Shown here one piece after another: positions 1 through 9,622 of a stretch of DNA of 64,000 bases. Source of the stretch: JBEKTY01 sp049515555 (GTDB taxonomy: Bacteria > Planctomycetota > Planctomycetia > Pirellulales > Thermoguttaceae); assembly GCA_049515555.1 (NCBI GenBank), contig JBEKTY010000019.1, forward strand, positions 6,541 through 70,540, in the 5' to 3' direction. The notes below the pieces were generated by a model that did no database searches, was not told where the DNA came from, and worked only from the letters and a program-made list of their open reading frames with translations. The position numbers and the translations under genes were made by a program. Numbering within the stretch: position 1 is the stretch's first letter; every line of letters starts with the position of its first letter.

Positions 1-1661
1 TTGGGCTTGACCGGCTTGGTCGGCGCCACCGGTACTTCTTCTGTCTTTGCGGCGGGCTTGGTCTCCGTCGCCGGCTTTTTTTCCGCCGCGGACTTCTTCT
101 CATCGGCCGGCTTGGTCTCCGCCGCGGGCTTTTTCTCTTCGGCTGGTTTCTTGTCTTCGGTGGGCTTCTTCTCTTCGGCCGGCTTCTTCTCTTCGGCCGG
201 TTTCTTTTCTTCGGCCGGCTTGGTCTCCGCTGCCGGCTTTTTCTGTTCGGCCGGCTTCTTTTCTTCGGCCGGTTTCTTCTCTTCGGTAGGCTTCTTTTCC
301 TCGACCGGTTTACTTGGCAGCGCCGGTTTCTCGTCGGCCGCGGGCTTGTCCTTCACGTCGGCCTTCTCAGCAGCCTTGTCGTCGGCAAACGAGACCAGCC
401 GGAAGGGCCCGGCCGCGGACGTTGCCGAGCTGCCGGTTGGCTTGGTGGGAGCGGGTGATTTTTCCGGCTCCTTGGGCTTGTCGGACGTTTGCGGCTTATC
501 GGGCGTCTTGGGTTCTTCGGGCGTCTTTACTGTGGTAGCTTCCTTGCCTTTTTCCGGCTCTTTGGGCTTGTTGGGCGTTTGCAGCTTATCGGGCGTCTTG
601 GATTTTTCGGGCGTTTTGACTGCGGCAGGTTCCTTGCCTTTTTCCGGCTCCTTGGGCCCCTCGGCCGGCTTGGATTTCGGCTCGGCCTTCATTTCGGGCT
701 CCGGTTTCTTTTCGGCCTCGGTCTTCTTTGCGCCGGCCGTTTCCTGCTCGCTGAGTTGATTGTCGGCCCGGTCGTACAGTTCCTTCTTGCTCTCGTACTC
801 GGCCTTGATCTCCGCATCGGTCACGGCGGCGGCAAACTTGGACTGTTCGGCCTTGAGATACTGCATGGCAACCTTGCGCGGCTGATGGAAGCCGGGCTCC
901 GGCGAGTACGGATAAGCCACGTTCTCCTTGTGCTCGTCGAAGAACCGCCGCAGCGTGCCCTCGTCGGGATCGGGCACGTTCTGGACAAAGCGCTCGACCG
1001 GCACCTGGGCCAACTCGACCTTGGCAAAGCGATTCAGCCGCTTGAAGTAACCCCAGCGCTGTCCCGGGGGAATGGAAAAGCACCAGCGTGCATAGTCATA
1101 GGTCGGACTTGGATTGATCTCGTGGAACACCTCTCGGAGCCGCAAGGCCAGCAGCTCCTCCTTGAGGATCGCGAACAGTTGGGGCTCGCTGAGGCCGGCC
1201 CGCTGCTCCCGCAAGGCCTCGAGGATCTTGTCCTTGGTGACGCGATTACTGGTGAGCTCCCGTAGGAAGTCGTTGATGGCCGGCTCGTCGACGGCGATGC
1301 CCATTTCTTCGGCCTGCCGGGCGAAGAGCCATTTTTCGACCACGGCCTGATCGGTGGCGGGACCAATCACTGCGCGGGCCAACTCGATGCGGGGTTCTTT
1401 GTCGCCCGCCTCGCGGGCCTTCCGCTCAAGCTGCTCCAGGAAACCCAGGAGCCGCTTTCGATGGTAGACCAGCGTCCCAACCTGCGACTGCCGCAAGTTG
1501 CCGAACTTGGCCGTCCGGACCACCGCCTCATCCGTAACCCCGCCACCCATCCGGCCGGAAGGACTGCCGGTCAGAAAAACGAACGCAATAATCGCCATAA
1601 CGGCGAGGAAGGCAAACATCCCCTTCTGGTGCTTGCGGAAGACGCGGAATGGACTTGCCAT
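1..1661 (-). CDS. Exported PpiD/SurA-N-like protein, 3' end outside window
   Basis: The frame starts with ATG at 1661 and stays open to the window edge (553 complete codons). The N-terminus (MASPFRVFRKHQKG) is followed by one membrane segment at about residues 15-31, then a helical, charged region to about residue 300 that resembles the SurA/PpiD N-terminal chaperone domain. From about residue 305 the protein becomes a very long Lys/Pro/Glu-rich tract built from repeats such as KKPAEE and ETKPAEE. Any parvulin domain would lie beyond the edge or be absent. Likely a membrane-anchored periplasmic folding factor; that role is inferred from the N-terminus only. It is divergent from topA. Confidence 0.6.
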   Translation of the reverse strand, partial: MASPFRVFRKHQKGMFAFLAVMAIIAFVFLTGSPSGRMGGGVTDEAVVRTAKFGNLRQSQVGTLVYHRKRLLGFLEQLERKAREAGDKEPRIELARAVIGPATDQAVVEKWLFARQAEEMGIAVDEPAINDFLRELTSNRVTKDKILEALREQRAGLSEPQLFAILKEELLALRLREVFHEINPSPTYDYARWCFSIPPGQRWGYFKRLNRFAKVELAQVPVERFVQNVPDPDEGTLRRFFDEHKENVAYPYSPEPGFHQPRKVAMQYLKAEQSKFAAAVTDAEIKAEYESKKELYDRADNQLSEQETAGAKKTEAEKKPEPEMKAEPKSKPAEGPKEPEKGKEPAAVKTPEKSKTPDKLQTPNKPKEPEKGKEATTVKTPEEPKTPDKPQTSDKPKEPEKSPAPTKPTGSSATSAAGPFRLVSFADDKAAEKADVKDKPAADEKPALPSKPVEEKKPTEEKKPAEEKKPAEQKKPAAETKPAEEKKPAEEKKPAEEKKPTEDKKPAEEKKPAAETKPADEKKSAAEKKPATETKPAAKTEEVPVAPTKPVKP

Positions 1662-2005
1662 GATTCAGACTACCTCTTGGCGGATTGCTCGGGACTCGCG
1701 CGCTATGCCGCGGCGCGGCAGGCGAACAGCAGCCGCGCAAAGTGTTTACTGTCTAACAACTTCCGTCAGAAAACCACAATCCATCAATTCTAAGGGACCA
1801 CGGCGTAAATGCAATGCCAATTGGAGAGCCGAAAAAAATCGCGATTGTGCCAGCCGCGTCACCTGTTACAATTCCCTGCCTAAATGCCCAGCGGCGCACG
1901 TGTCACTGGTGCCTTGCCGCCAGTGCTCGCCGGAGCACGGGCAAAAGGCCCGCGACACCGGAACACGTCGGAATTGCTTGTTCTATCCAGGATGCCCATC
2001 TTAAC
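1662..2005. other. Divergent intergenic region upstream of topA
   Basis: 344 bp between the start of the exported protein and topA. No convincing gene. The topA frame is open back to 1814, but the upstream codons do not resemble a topoisomerase N-terminus. It holds the candidate topA promoter listed separately. Confidence 0.5.
1845..1872 (+). promoter_or_regulatory. Candidate sigma-70 promoter for topA
   Basis: TTGTGC (1845-1850), a 16-bp spacer, then TACAAT (1867-1872), about 130 bp before the topA ATG. Matched by eye to the -35/-10 consensus only. Confidence 0.3.
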
Positions 2006-4723
2006 ATGGCAAAGAAATCCTCCTCATCCGGTGGTACGTCGCTGATGATTGTCGAGTCGCCGGCCAAGGCCCGCACGATCGGCAAGTTCTTGGGCCGGCA
2101 GTTTGCCATTGAGGCCAGCATTGGGCATGTCCGCGACCTGCCCCAAGGCGCCAAGGAGGTGCCCGAGCCGTTCAAGCACGAAGCCTGGGCCTACTTGGGC
2201 GTCAACGTCACAAAGGACTTCGATCCGATCTACGTTGTCCCGCGGGAGAAGGCGCAGCAGGTCAAGAAGCTCAAGGCGGCGCTGCGCGGCGCTAAGGAGC
2301 TGTTCCTGGCCACCGATGAAGACCGCGAGGGGGAGGCCATCAGTTGGCATCTGTGCGAGGTGTTGCAGCCCAAGGTGCCGGTGCACCGCCTGGTCTTTCA
2401 CGAGATTACCGAGGAGGCGATCCGCGAGGCCCTGGCGAACCCGCGGGCCATCGACCAGGCCCTGGTTCGGGCCCAGGAGGTGCGGCGAATCGTGGACCGC
2501 CTGTACGGCTACGACGTCTCGCCGCTATTGTGGCGGAAGATTCGGCCGCGGCTCTCGGCCGGCCGGGTGCAGAGCGTCGCCGTGCGGTTGATCGTCGAGC
2601 GGGAGCGGCAGCGGATGGCGTTCGTGCCGGCCACGTACTGGGACCTGCTGGGCACGTTCGCCACCGCCGGCGGCGAGAGCTTCGAGGCGGAGCTGGTGTC
2701 CGTCGACGGCCGGCGGATGCCCGCCAGCCGCGACTTCGACCCGGCCACCGGCCGGCTGAAGGACACGGGCTGCCTGTTGATGGACGAGCGGCAGGCGGCC
2801 GAGCTCCTCGAGCGGCTGCGCAAGGCCGCGCACCGCGTCGGCGCGGTGGAGGACAAGCCCTACACCACCCGGCCCTATCCGCCCTTTACGACCAGCACTT
2901 TGCAGCAGGAGGGCAACCGCAAGCACGGCTTCACTGCGCGGCACACCATGGAGGTGGCCCAGAGCTTGTATGAGAACGGGCACATCACCTACATGCGGAC
3001 CGATTCGACGACCCTGGCGGCGGTGGCGGTCCAGACCGCGCGGGGGATCATTGCCAGCCAATACGGCCAGGAATTCCTGCCCCCGCAGCCGCGGACGTAC
3101 GCCACCACGGTCAAGAATGCCCAAGAGGCCCACGAAGCGATTCGGCCGGCCGGTCACCCCTTCGATTTTCCCGAGAAGCTGCGGGGTGAGCTCAGCCCGG
3201 ACGAATTCCGGCTCTACGACCTGATCTGGAAGCGGACGGTGGCCAGCCAGATGGCCGACGCCCGGGCGCGGCGGATCACGATCACCGTGGCCGCCGATGG
3301 AGCGACGTTCGAGGCCAGCGGGAAGATCATTGATTTCCCCGGCTACTTGCGGGCCTACGTCGAGGGCTCCGACGATCCGGACAGCGAGCTGGCCGGCCGC
3401 GACGTCGTCTTGCCGCCGGTCGAGATCAACCAGTCGCTTACCTGTCGGGACCTGGAGCCCAAGAGCCACACCACCCAGCCGCCCAACCGCTATAGCGAAG
3501 CCACGTTGACCCGGGCCCTGGAGGAAATGGGCATCGGCCGGCCGAGCACCTACGCCTCGATCATCGACACGATCCTGGCCCGCGAGTACGTCTTCAAGGT
3601 CAAGCGGGGAAACGTGCTGGTGCCCACCTGGACCGCCTTCGCCGTCTCGCAACTGCTCCAGTCGCACCTGCCGGAGCTGGTCGATTACCAGTTCACGGCG
3701 GAAATGGAAGACGAGCTGGACGCCATCAGCCGCGGCGAGATGGGCCACCTGGACTACCTCCGCCGGTTCTATTTCGGCCAAGGTCATCCCGGGCTGAAGG
3801 AGCTGGTCACCAGCAAAGTCGGCGAGATCGATGCCCGCGACGTGAGCCGGGTCCTGATCGGCCAACCGGAGGGCCAGCCGCCTTTGTACGTCCGCGTGGG
3901 CCGTTACGGTCCGTTCATCGAGCAAGGCGACCGCCGGGCGAGCCTGCACGAGCGGATCCCGCCCGACGAGCTCACACTCGCAGTCGCACTGGAAATGCTC
4001 GACAAGGCGGCCCAGAGCGACCACCCGCTGGGAATCGACCCCCAGACCGGCCTGCCGGTCTATCTGCGGACGGGCCGCTTCGGGCCGTATGTCCAGCGGG
4101 GCGACTCCCACGCCGACGAGAAACCGCAGAACGCCTCGCTCCTGAAAGGCATGGCGCCGGACGACGTAACGCTGGAGGTGGCCCTGGATCTGCTGCGGCT
4201 GCCGCGCACGCTGGGGCCGCAGCCCGGCTCCGACCAGCCGGTGGTGGCCTACAACGGGCGGTTCGGGCCGTACGTCAAGTGCGGCAACGAAACCCGCTCG
4301 CTGCCGGCCGAACTGTCACCCTTGGCCGTGACCCTCGAGCAAGCCCTGGCCATGCTGGCCCAGCCCAAGACCCGCCGCAGCGACGCCCGCCGCGAACCGA
4401 TCAAGACCTTCGACGCCTCGCCGCTGACCGGCAAGCCGCTGCAATTGCTGGTGGGCCGCTATGGGCCCTACGTGACCGACGGCGTGACCAATGCCTCGTT
4501 GACCCGGGGCACCGTGCCCGAGGAAGTGACCTTCGAGTACGCCCTGAACCTGTTGAAGGTCCGGGCCGAGCAGGGCCCTTCCAAGCGGACGTTCCGCCGC
4601 CGGCCGGCCAAGGCGGCCGCCGGATCGAGAAAGACCGCCCCCGGGAAGAAACCGGGCCGCCCCAAGACACGGCGCAAGAAGGCGGCCGGCCGCAAGAAAT
4701 CACCCGCGAAAAAGCCCGGGTGA
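2006..4723 (+). CDS. topA: DNA topoisomerase I
   Basis: A 905-aa type IA topoisomerase that relaxes negative supercoils through a 5'-phosphotyrosine intermediate. The start is ATG 2006 (MAKKSSSSGG), which directly precedes the Toprim block MIVESPAKARTIGKFLG. The catalytic Tyr is Tyr329 in HITYMRTDST. The usual GRPSTYASII block follows. No CxxC zinc fingers are visible; the C-terminus instead has four repeats of the form GR(Y/F)GP(F/Y)(I/V)...G, then a Lys/Arg/Pro-rich tail of about 40 residues, probably DNA-binding. Length is typical for the family in Planctomycetota and Actinobacteria. It ends 24 bp from the start of the spacer of a large inverted repeat. Confidence 0.97.
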   Translation: MAKKSSSSGGTSLMIVESPAKARTIGKFLGRQFAIEASIGHVRDLPQGAKEVPEPFKHEAWAYLGVNVTKDFDPIYVVPREKAQQVKKLKAALRGAKELFLATDEDREGEAISWHLCEVLQPKVPVHRLVFHEITEEAIREALANPRAIDQALVRAQEVRRIVDRLYGYDVSPLLWRKIRPRLSAGRVQSVAVRLIVERERQRMAFVPATYWDLLGTFATAGGESFEAELVSVDGRRMPASRDFDPATGRLKDTGCLLMDERQAAELLERLRKAAHRVGAVEDKPYTTRPYPPFTTSTLQQEGNRKHGFTARHTMEVAQSLYENGHITYMRTDSTTLAAVAVQTARGIIASQYGQEFLPPQPRTYATTVKNAQEAHEAIRPAGHPFDFPEKLRGELSPDEFRLYDLIWKRTVASQMADARARRITITVAADGATFEASGKIIDFPGYLRAYVEGSDDPDSELAGRDVVLPPVEINQSLTCRDLEPKSHTTQPPNRYSEATLTRALEEMGIGRPSTYASIIDTILAREYVFKVKRGNVLVPTWTAFAVSQLLQSHLPELVDYQFTAEMEDELDAISRGEMGHLDYLRRFYFGQGHPGLKELVTSKVGEIDARDVSRVLIGQPEGQPPLYVRVGRYGPFIEQGDRRASLHERIPPDELTLAVALEMLDKAAQSDHPLGIDPQTGLPVYLRTGRFGPYVQRGDSHADEKPQNASLLKGMAPDDVTLEVALDLLRLPRTLGPQPGSDQPVVAYNGRFGPYVKCGNETRSLPAELSPLAVTLEQALAMLAQPKTRRSDARREPIKTFDASPLTGKPLQLLVGRYGPYVTDGVTNASLTRGTVPEEVTFEYALNLLKVRAEQGPSKRTFRRRPAKAAAGSRKTAPGKKPGRPKTRRKKAAGRKKSPAKKPG

Positions 4724-4808
4724 GAACGTAGCAGGCACACTCCGTGTGCCGTCTGCTGGAACGGAGAGAGGTACGGCGGACGGCACACGGAGTGTGCCTG
4801 CTACGTTC
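4724..4808. repeat. 30-bp perfect inverted repeat between convergent genes
   Basis: Arms 4724-4753 and 4779-4808 are perfect reverse complements, separated by 25 bp. Each arm contains its own small palindrome, GGCACAC-TCC-GTGTGCC. It starts right after the topA stop and ends 28 bp before the acpS stop, so it could act as a bidirectional terminator. The nested design looks like a REP-type element. Confidence 0.85.
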
Positions 4809-4836
4809 AACGCCGTGGCCGGTTGCAGCCGCCCGG

Positions 4837-5247
4837 TCACTGCTCGTTCTCGCCTGGTTTCTCCTTGCCCAATGCCAACGCGCAGGCCGTGGCGTGGGTG
4901 TGGCAGTGCGAGATGCTGACCAGGAAGCGGGTGACGCCGAGCTGCCGGGCCGCCTCCTCGACGCCGCCCTGGATCGCCACCACCGGCCGGCCGCCGTCCT
5001 GACTGCCGACTTCGATGTCGCGCCAGGCGATGCCCCGCCGCCACCCGGCGCCCAGGGCCTTCAGCACCGCCTCCTTGGCCGCAAATCGGCCGGCGAAATG
5101 CTGCGTCGCCTGCTTCCGGTTCTGGCAGTAACGGATCTCCTCCGGCGTGTAGACCCGGTTGATGAACAGCTCGCCGTGGCGCTCGATCAACCGCGCGATG
5201 CGCAGACATTCGATAATGTCGGTCCCGATTCCCAGGATGTTCGGCAT
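4837..5247 (-). CDS. acpS: Holo-[acyl-carrier-protein] synthase
   Basis: 136 aa. Transfers 4'-phosphopantetheine from CoA to a Ser of acyl carrier protein. Shows both family signatures: GIGTDIIE with the metal-binding Asp10, and FAGRFAAKEAVLKALG with Glu59. The C-terminal SISHCHTHATA block matches the SISH motif. Length is normal for AcpS. Start ATG 5247 (MPNILGIGTD). Convergent with topA. A candidate partner carrier protein lies at 21.9 kb, although the genomic fatty-acid ACP is the expected main substrate. Confidence 0.95.
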   Translation of the reverse strand: MPNILGIGTDIIECLRIARLIERHGELFINRVYTPEEIRYCQNRKQATQHFAGRFAAKEAVLKALGAGWRRGIAWRDIEVGSQDGGRPVVAIQGGVEEAARQLGVTRFLVSISHCHTHATACALALGKEKPGENEQ

Positions 5248-5275
5248 ACGATTGGTCCGTCACGACGGTGAACAG

Positions 5276-5507
5276 CCCGTCAGATGTCTGTCGGTCTTTG
5301 GTCTTGGGTCTTGGGTCTTAGGATTTTGGTCTTGGAGATTTGAGACTTCGGATTTCGGACTTCGGGACTTGAGATCTGAGATTCGATTGTCCGGCGGCTA
5401 TTGGCCGCCGCTATTTCCGACTTCCGCCCTCCCCCTTCCGCCCTCTGCCTTTATCCCTAATCCCCAATCCCTAATCCCCTCCCGCCTCCGCCCTCATCCC
5501 TCCCCCC
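5276..5507. repeat. Low-complexity spacer with direct-repeat arrays
   Basis: Contains arrays of GGTCTTGGGTCTT-like and CCCTAATCC-like units. No gene seen. Related arrays occur near 47.5 kb (GGTCTTAGG type) and at many sites of the GGGATTAGG type. Confidence 0.6.
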
Positions 5508-6377
5508 TCACCCCTCATCCAGTGCCTGGCCGATCCGATCGCGGCCGTCGGCGTCGAGCCAGGTGTCGCTCAGCAGGGTCCGGCCGCCGGGTTCTTCCCA
5601 GGAGAGTTCCAGCCGGGTCGGTCCGCAGCCGGCGCCGCAGTTGGAAAGCCGGTAGCGTGCCCACTTGATCTGTTGGCCTGGCGGCAGGCCGGCCGCTTCG
5701 GCTACGCGCCGCGCCGTGGCCGCCACGATCCGCCCGCTGCGGATCGTGCGGTACCAACTGCGGCAGCCGTTGCAGTAGGGCTGCCACGTGGCCGGCAGAA
5801 TGAGGCCCGCCGCGGCCACCGCCAGCAGCAGGCCGTCGGCGGCCCAGCTCAGCCAGGCATAAACGCCGGAAACCGTGTACGCTCGAAATACGGGCTTGCC
5901 GTGCTCCTCGCCGGCGTAGAGTTCCACCAGCGGCCGGCCCCGGGCCGCCTGCAAACGCATGTACTCGGCAAAACCGGGCTGCCACCCCTTGGGCAGCTCG
6001 GCCCACGGCACCCGGGCCTTCTGCCAGGCCTCGGCCATGTCACGCTCGCGGCGCTGGATCGCCTCCCGATAACTGAGGTAATGCTGCCCGACGACGGCCA
6101 CGGCGGCGGCCAGCACGGCGCCCAGCCAGAGGGTCGGCCGGTGGCCGATCTGGGCCACCCGCATAAGGCCGATGAGCATCGCCCCCAGGCCCACGCCGAC
6201 CAGCAGCGGGAATAGCACCAGGGGCGCGAAATAGAACTGGGCAATCACCGCCACCCAGGCGGCAATCGCGCCCAGCATGGGAGCGGCCGCCAGCCAGACG
6301 ACCGCCCGGGCCGGCGAAAAACGGCCGGCTGCCGGCCGCAGCCCGTTAGCCCCTGCCGCAGTAGGATTGCTCCGCAT
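5508..6377 (-). CDS. Hypothetical membrane protein
   Basis: 289 aa, function not recognised. Two or three hydrophobic segments lie at about residues 28-75 and one at 88-100; a soluble loop of about 70 residues follows, then another membrane segment at about 170-195. A cytosolic or exported C-terminal domain contains CNGCRSWYRTI and two further Cys in NCGAGCG, so a metal site or disulfide pair is possible. Start ATG 6377. Stands alone between repeat-rich spacers. Confidence 0.65.
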   Translation of the reverse strand: MRSNPTAAGANGLRPAAGRFSPARAVVWLAAAPMLGAIAAWVAVIAQFYFAPLVLFPLLVGVGLGAMLIGLMRVAQIGHRPTLWLGAVLAAAVAVVGQHYLSYREAIQRRERDMAEAWQKARVPWAELPKGWQPGFAEYMRLQAARGRPLVELYAGEEHGKPVFRAYTVSGVYAWLSWAADGLLLAVAAAGLILPATWQPYCNGCRSWYRTIRSGRIVAATARRVAEAAGLPPGQQIKWARYRLSNCGAGCGPTRLELSWEEPGGRTLLSDTWLDADGRDRIGQALDEG

Positions 6378-7046
6378 GTCACTATGCTACAAGTCTCCGG
6401 CCGGCGGGGGAAGGCGGGGGGAGGGCGGCCGACGACGCGGAGACACGGAGACGCGGAGATGGGGGGACGCGGAGACACGGGGACGCGGAGACACGGGACA
6501 CGCATTACACCGGCAATCTCCGCGTCACCGCGTCTCCGCGTCCCCGCGTCATTCCATTTACTCCAATCCCCAATCCCTAATCCCTAATCCCCAATCCCTC
6601 CCTGCCGCCTTCCCCCCTTTTGCCGTGTCGAACAGTCGCCCGCCTCGGAGTACCTTTCAAAACTTACCGCGTTCGAGGAATCTGCAACCTGTTTGCCGGC
6701 TTAAAGTTGCAATTCGGCCATCCAGACGTAAAGTCATACATCTCCAGGGGTACGTGTTCGACTTTCGCCTTCCCCGGCTCAATAACTCTTTGGCCGCCTT
6801 CCACTTCCGCTCTTTTCCGAGGGCCCGATTTGTACCTACACATAAGATCTGCGGACGAGCGAGCCACGGATGAACGCGGATTTGGTTTTCGGCGTTCGGT
6901 GTTCAGTGTTCAGCATGCAGTAGTCCGTTCCTTGCTGAACACTGAAAACAGAACACCGAACACTGCCGTCCCTTCCCCCCTCCGCCGTCCGCCGTCCGCC
7001 CTCCGCCTTCCCTCTAATCCCCAATCCCTATCCCCTAATCCCCTTT
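6378..7046. other. Gene-free spacer with repeats
   Basis: No credible coding region. 6425-6545 contains GACGCGGAGACAC-type direct repeats and their inverted counterparts (CGCGTCTCCGCGTC). 6561-6600 and 7012-7044 carry the CCCTAATCCCCAATCC array seen elsewhere. 6895-6965 has an inverted pair of TTCGGTGTTC-type units. Confidence 0.5.
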
Positions 7047-7207
7047 CTATACATCCGTATAGTATCATATTCTTGTCCAGACCGCAAGCCCAGTTTATCG
7101 AGATTTCAGGGTGGGAATCGGCCACGTCCACGGCGGGGCCCGACGGTGCCGCGGGAGACGTTGGGAAACCCATCCAAACGGGAAGTGCGCAACTAACGCG
7201 AGGTGGA
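7047..7207. repeat. Long dispersed repeat, copy 1
   Basis: About 160 bp, in direct orientation with 11145-11302. It begins with the palindrome CTATAC-ATCC-GTATAG (from 7046), then shares CGCAAGCCCAGTT, GGGAATCGGCCACG, GCCGCGGGAGACGTTGGGAAA and GTGCGCAACTAAC-type blocks with copy 2. Roughly 75-80% identity by eye. On the minus strand both copies keep an open frame (LVAH-P....SQR-PRH..APP), so it could be a coding remnant or an RNA gene. Not identified. Confidence 0.7.
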
Positions 7208-7600
7208 TGACGTGGACTGGGATCTTTGGTTGGGCGTCTTCCGTCGTTGCCTCGATGAGTGTGTCCCGCAGTTTGGCCTTCCTGGACACATTTTTCTTGA
7301 GAAGGCAACATCTGAAATGCGCCGGGACGATACTTCGATTTGGCGCGACGGCGGTCGTTGAGCCGGCCGTTTTCTGTAGGAGGGATCCGTCGACTCGCGC
7401 GGCGCACCTGGGTGGCCAACCTTCTTCCGGCTTGCCGGGGCGAACAGTCCAACCCGCCGCCCAAATCGCCTGCTTCCGTTGAGGACAGCGGTCGATGTGG
7501 CCGACGCGCGCTTCAGCTACCCGGTCATTCATCACTCTTTCCCCTGGCACCTTTCCGTAGGCTCGACTTCCTGCCTTTTTTCGCCTTTACCCCGATCTCG
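7208..7600. other. Gene-free spacer
   Basis: 393 bp with no convincing gene or known signal. Confidence 0.4.
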
Positions 7601-8434
7601 TCAATCAATGCACCCAACTGCTGATACACTTCCTCGGCGAACAAAGGTACCGAGCAGCCGAATACCTATTCGCCTTCTGTCCCACCACCGGCTCTGCAAC
7701 GCGACGACGTGGTAGCTCAGCCGCCCTTTGTCGTCGTGTCGAAATCCATAGATCGGCCCGCCGCTCATTCCTTCCATAACCTGGATCGGGCACTCAAAAG
7801 GAAGTTGTCCCAAAAACCAAGCGTCGCTCGGAGCGGCTTCCGCGTCCGAAGGGGCCTCACCGAGATCATCAAGGCCGATCCTATTGACGTGTACCATCAA
7901 CGGACCGACGTTCACGCTAATGGTTCCATCGGGGCCGGCGCTCTTAATCACCCTGTCCTTTGGAATCCCCCGCATCTTGTAGAAATCGAACGTCAACCCC
8001 CGTTGATGCAGCCAATTCTCGCGGGTAATCGCGATCACCTTGTTCGCCTGAAAAGCCCGGATCTGCAATCCATTCAGCGCGATCAACCCAAAGTCGATTC
8101 CATGTTCCAGTTGCGTCACGTAGTATCCGCACCCCGTTTCGTACCGGAATGGAAGCGCGTGTTTGTGAACCGCCCCATAGCCGAAACCATCCATGAAACT
8201 CCCGCCGTACACTTGCACTCCTTCCGATGCAAGCAGTTTATCGAGGTATTTCAGACAATGCCCCGCCGTCACCCAGAAGAAAACGCCGTGCAGTTCGAGG
8301 AGGAATCCGGAAATCACGGGAACATGATGATCCGTCGTGCCATCGGGTTTGCTCAAATTGTAGTGGCACGTAAGTGCCACGAAGTGCCGACTCATAAACG
8401 CGACTACATCGCCGTCCCGAATCTCATGCGACAT
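7601..8434 (-). CDS. Trypsin-like serine protease domain protein
   Basis: 277 aa from ATG 8434, chosen because GAGGAGG lies just upstream (the frame is open further back). The chymotrypsin-fold triad is visible: His in FFWVTAGHC, Asp in HGIDFGLIAL and Ser in EGMSGGPIYG. No signal peptide is seen with this start, so it may be cytoplasmic. It lacks a PDZ domain, unlike DegP/HtrA. Such stand-alone proteases sometimes act as defence or regulatory effectors, but nothing nearby shows a partner. Confidence 0.7.
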   Translation of the reverse strand: MSHEIRDGDVVAFMSRHFVALTCHYNLSKPDGTTDHHVPVISGFLLELHGVFFWVTAGHCLKYLDKLLASEGVQVYGGSFMDGFGYGAVHKHALPFRYETGCGYYVTQLEHGIDFGLIALNGLQIRAFQANKVIAITRENWLHQRGLTFDFYKMRGIPKDRVIKSAGPDGTISVNVGPLMVHVNRIGLDDLGEAPSDAEAAPSDAWFLGQLPFECPIQVMEGMSGGPIYGFRHDDKGRLSYHVVALQSRWWDRRRIGIRLLGTFVRRGSVSAVGCID

Positions 8435-8722
8435 ACCTGCCTCCTCGGTAAGCGGCCTCTGACCCCCCGGCCCTGTATTATCCCGCATGCAGACTAGCGG
8501 ACCAAGGGGGGAGTGGCTACAGTGGCGCGCATCGGTTCGACACACGAATGGCACTTAGTTTTCGCTAAAGCCATTTAGGATATCACGTTTGGCCTCGTAT
8601 CTTGGTTTCATGAGACGATAATATGGCTTGGGTCACCGAGTTGGTGTACAATGGCCTCGATTCCGCGATAGCCCCGCTCCAGCGGCTATGTCTCAAACGA
8701 TCCCCCGCGGAGAACTGACACG

Positions 8723-9622
8723 ATGGCCCGATGGAACCCTTTGCTCCCGGCTCTGCTCGTCGGATGGTTGGCCCTCACCATCGTCACGCATGAAAGCCTT
8801 GCCCAGGAGGCCAGACGCGGCTTTGGCGGGCCCATTGTGCTCAACCCGGACGACGTTCCGGCGTTTCCCGATCCGCCTCCCGGCTTTGACTCCGAGCGCG
8901 AAGGCATCCCGCGCGGCCGGTTGGAAATGGTGACCTACGAGTCGAAGTCCGTTGGGACTGCCCGCAAGATGCAGATCTACACTCCGCCCGGTTACTCGAA
9001 GGACAAGAAGTACCCGGTGCTGTATCTCTTGCACGGCATCGGCGGCGACGAGACGGAGTGGCAGCGGTTCGCCTCGCCCAACGTCATCCTCGACAACCTG
9101 CTGGCCGGGGGAAAGGTCACGCCGATGCTGGTGGTGATGCCGAACGGCCGAGCGCAGAAGAACGACAGGGCGGAAGGAGACGTTTTCGCCACCGCTCCCG
9201 CGTTTGCCGCCTTTGAGAAGGACCTGCTGAACGACGTAATCCCGGCGATCGAGTCGCGCTACTCGATTCAGGCGGACCGCGAACACCGGGCGCTTGCCGG
9301 GCTGTCGATGGGCGGCGGGCAGTCGCTGAACTTCGGACTGGCTCACCTCGACACTTTCGCGTGGATCGGCGCCTTCTCGCCCGCGCCCAACACCACGCCG
9401 GCGAAGGAACTCGTGCCCGACCCCGCAACCGCCAAGGCCAAGCTCAAATTGCTCTGGCTCTCCTGCGGGAAGAAGGACGGCTTGATACGGATCAGCCAAG
9501 GCGTTCACGCCTACCTCCGGGACAACAAGGTCCCGCACATCTGGCATGTCGATGGCAACGCCCACGATCCTCCCCACTGGAGGAACAGTCTGTATCTCTT
9601 CTCGCAGCGGATCTTCCGCTGA
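8723..9622 (+). CDS. Exported esterase, enterochelin/feruloyl-esterase-like family
   Basis: 299 aa with an N-terminal signal peptide (hydrophobic residues about 8-26, cleavage near SLAQ-EAR). An alpha/beta hydrolase of the D-type esterase group: YPVLYLLHGIGGDETEW oxyanion region, nucleophile elbow GLSMGGG, and a C-terminal His in GNAHDPPHW. The fold suggests cleavage of acyl or feruloyl esters outside the cytoplasm; the substrate is unknown. GGAGAA lies about 10 bp before ATG 8723. No operon partner. Confidence 0.85.
   Translation: MARWNPLLPALLVGWLALTIVTHESLAQEARRGFGGPIVLNPDDVPAFPDPPPGFDSEREGIPRGRLEMVTYESKSVGTARKMQIYTPPGYSKDKKYPVLYLLHGIGGDETEWQRFASPNVILDNLLAGGKVTPMLVVMPNGRAQKNDRAEGDVFATAPAFAAFEKDLLNDVIPAIESRYSIQADREHRALAGLSMGGGQSLNFGLAHLDTFAWIGAFSPAPNTTPAKELVPDPATAKAKLKLLWLSCGKKDGLIRISQGVHAYLRDNKVPHIWHVDGNAHDPPHWRNSLYLFSQRIFR

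Noticed and set aside
1..759. Plus-strand open frame rich in Gly/Phe/Ser
   Set aside because: It is the complement of the Lys/Pro/Glu repeat tract of the minus-strand exported protein, which has a start, a signal anchor and sensible sequence upstream.
2525..4111. Long minus-strand frame (528 codons) within topA
   Set aside because: Antisense shadow of topA caused by high GC; no domain, start signal or family resemblance.
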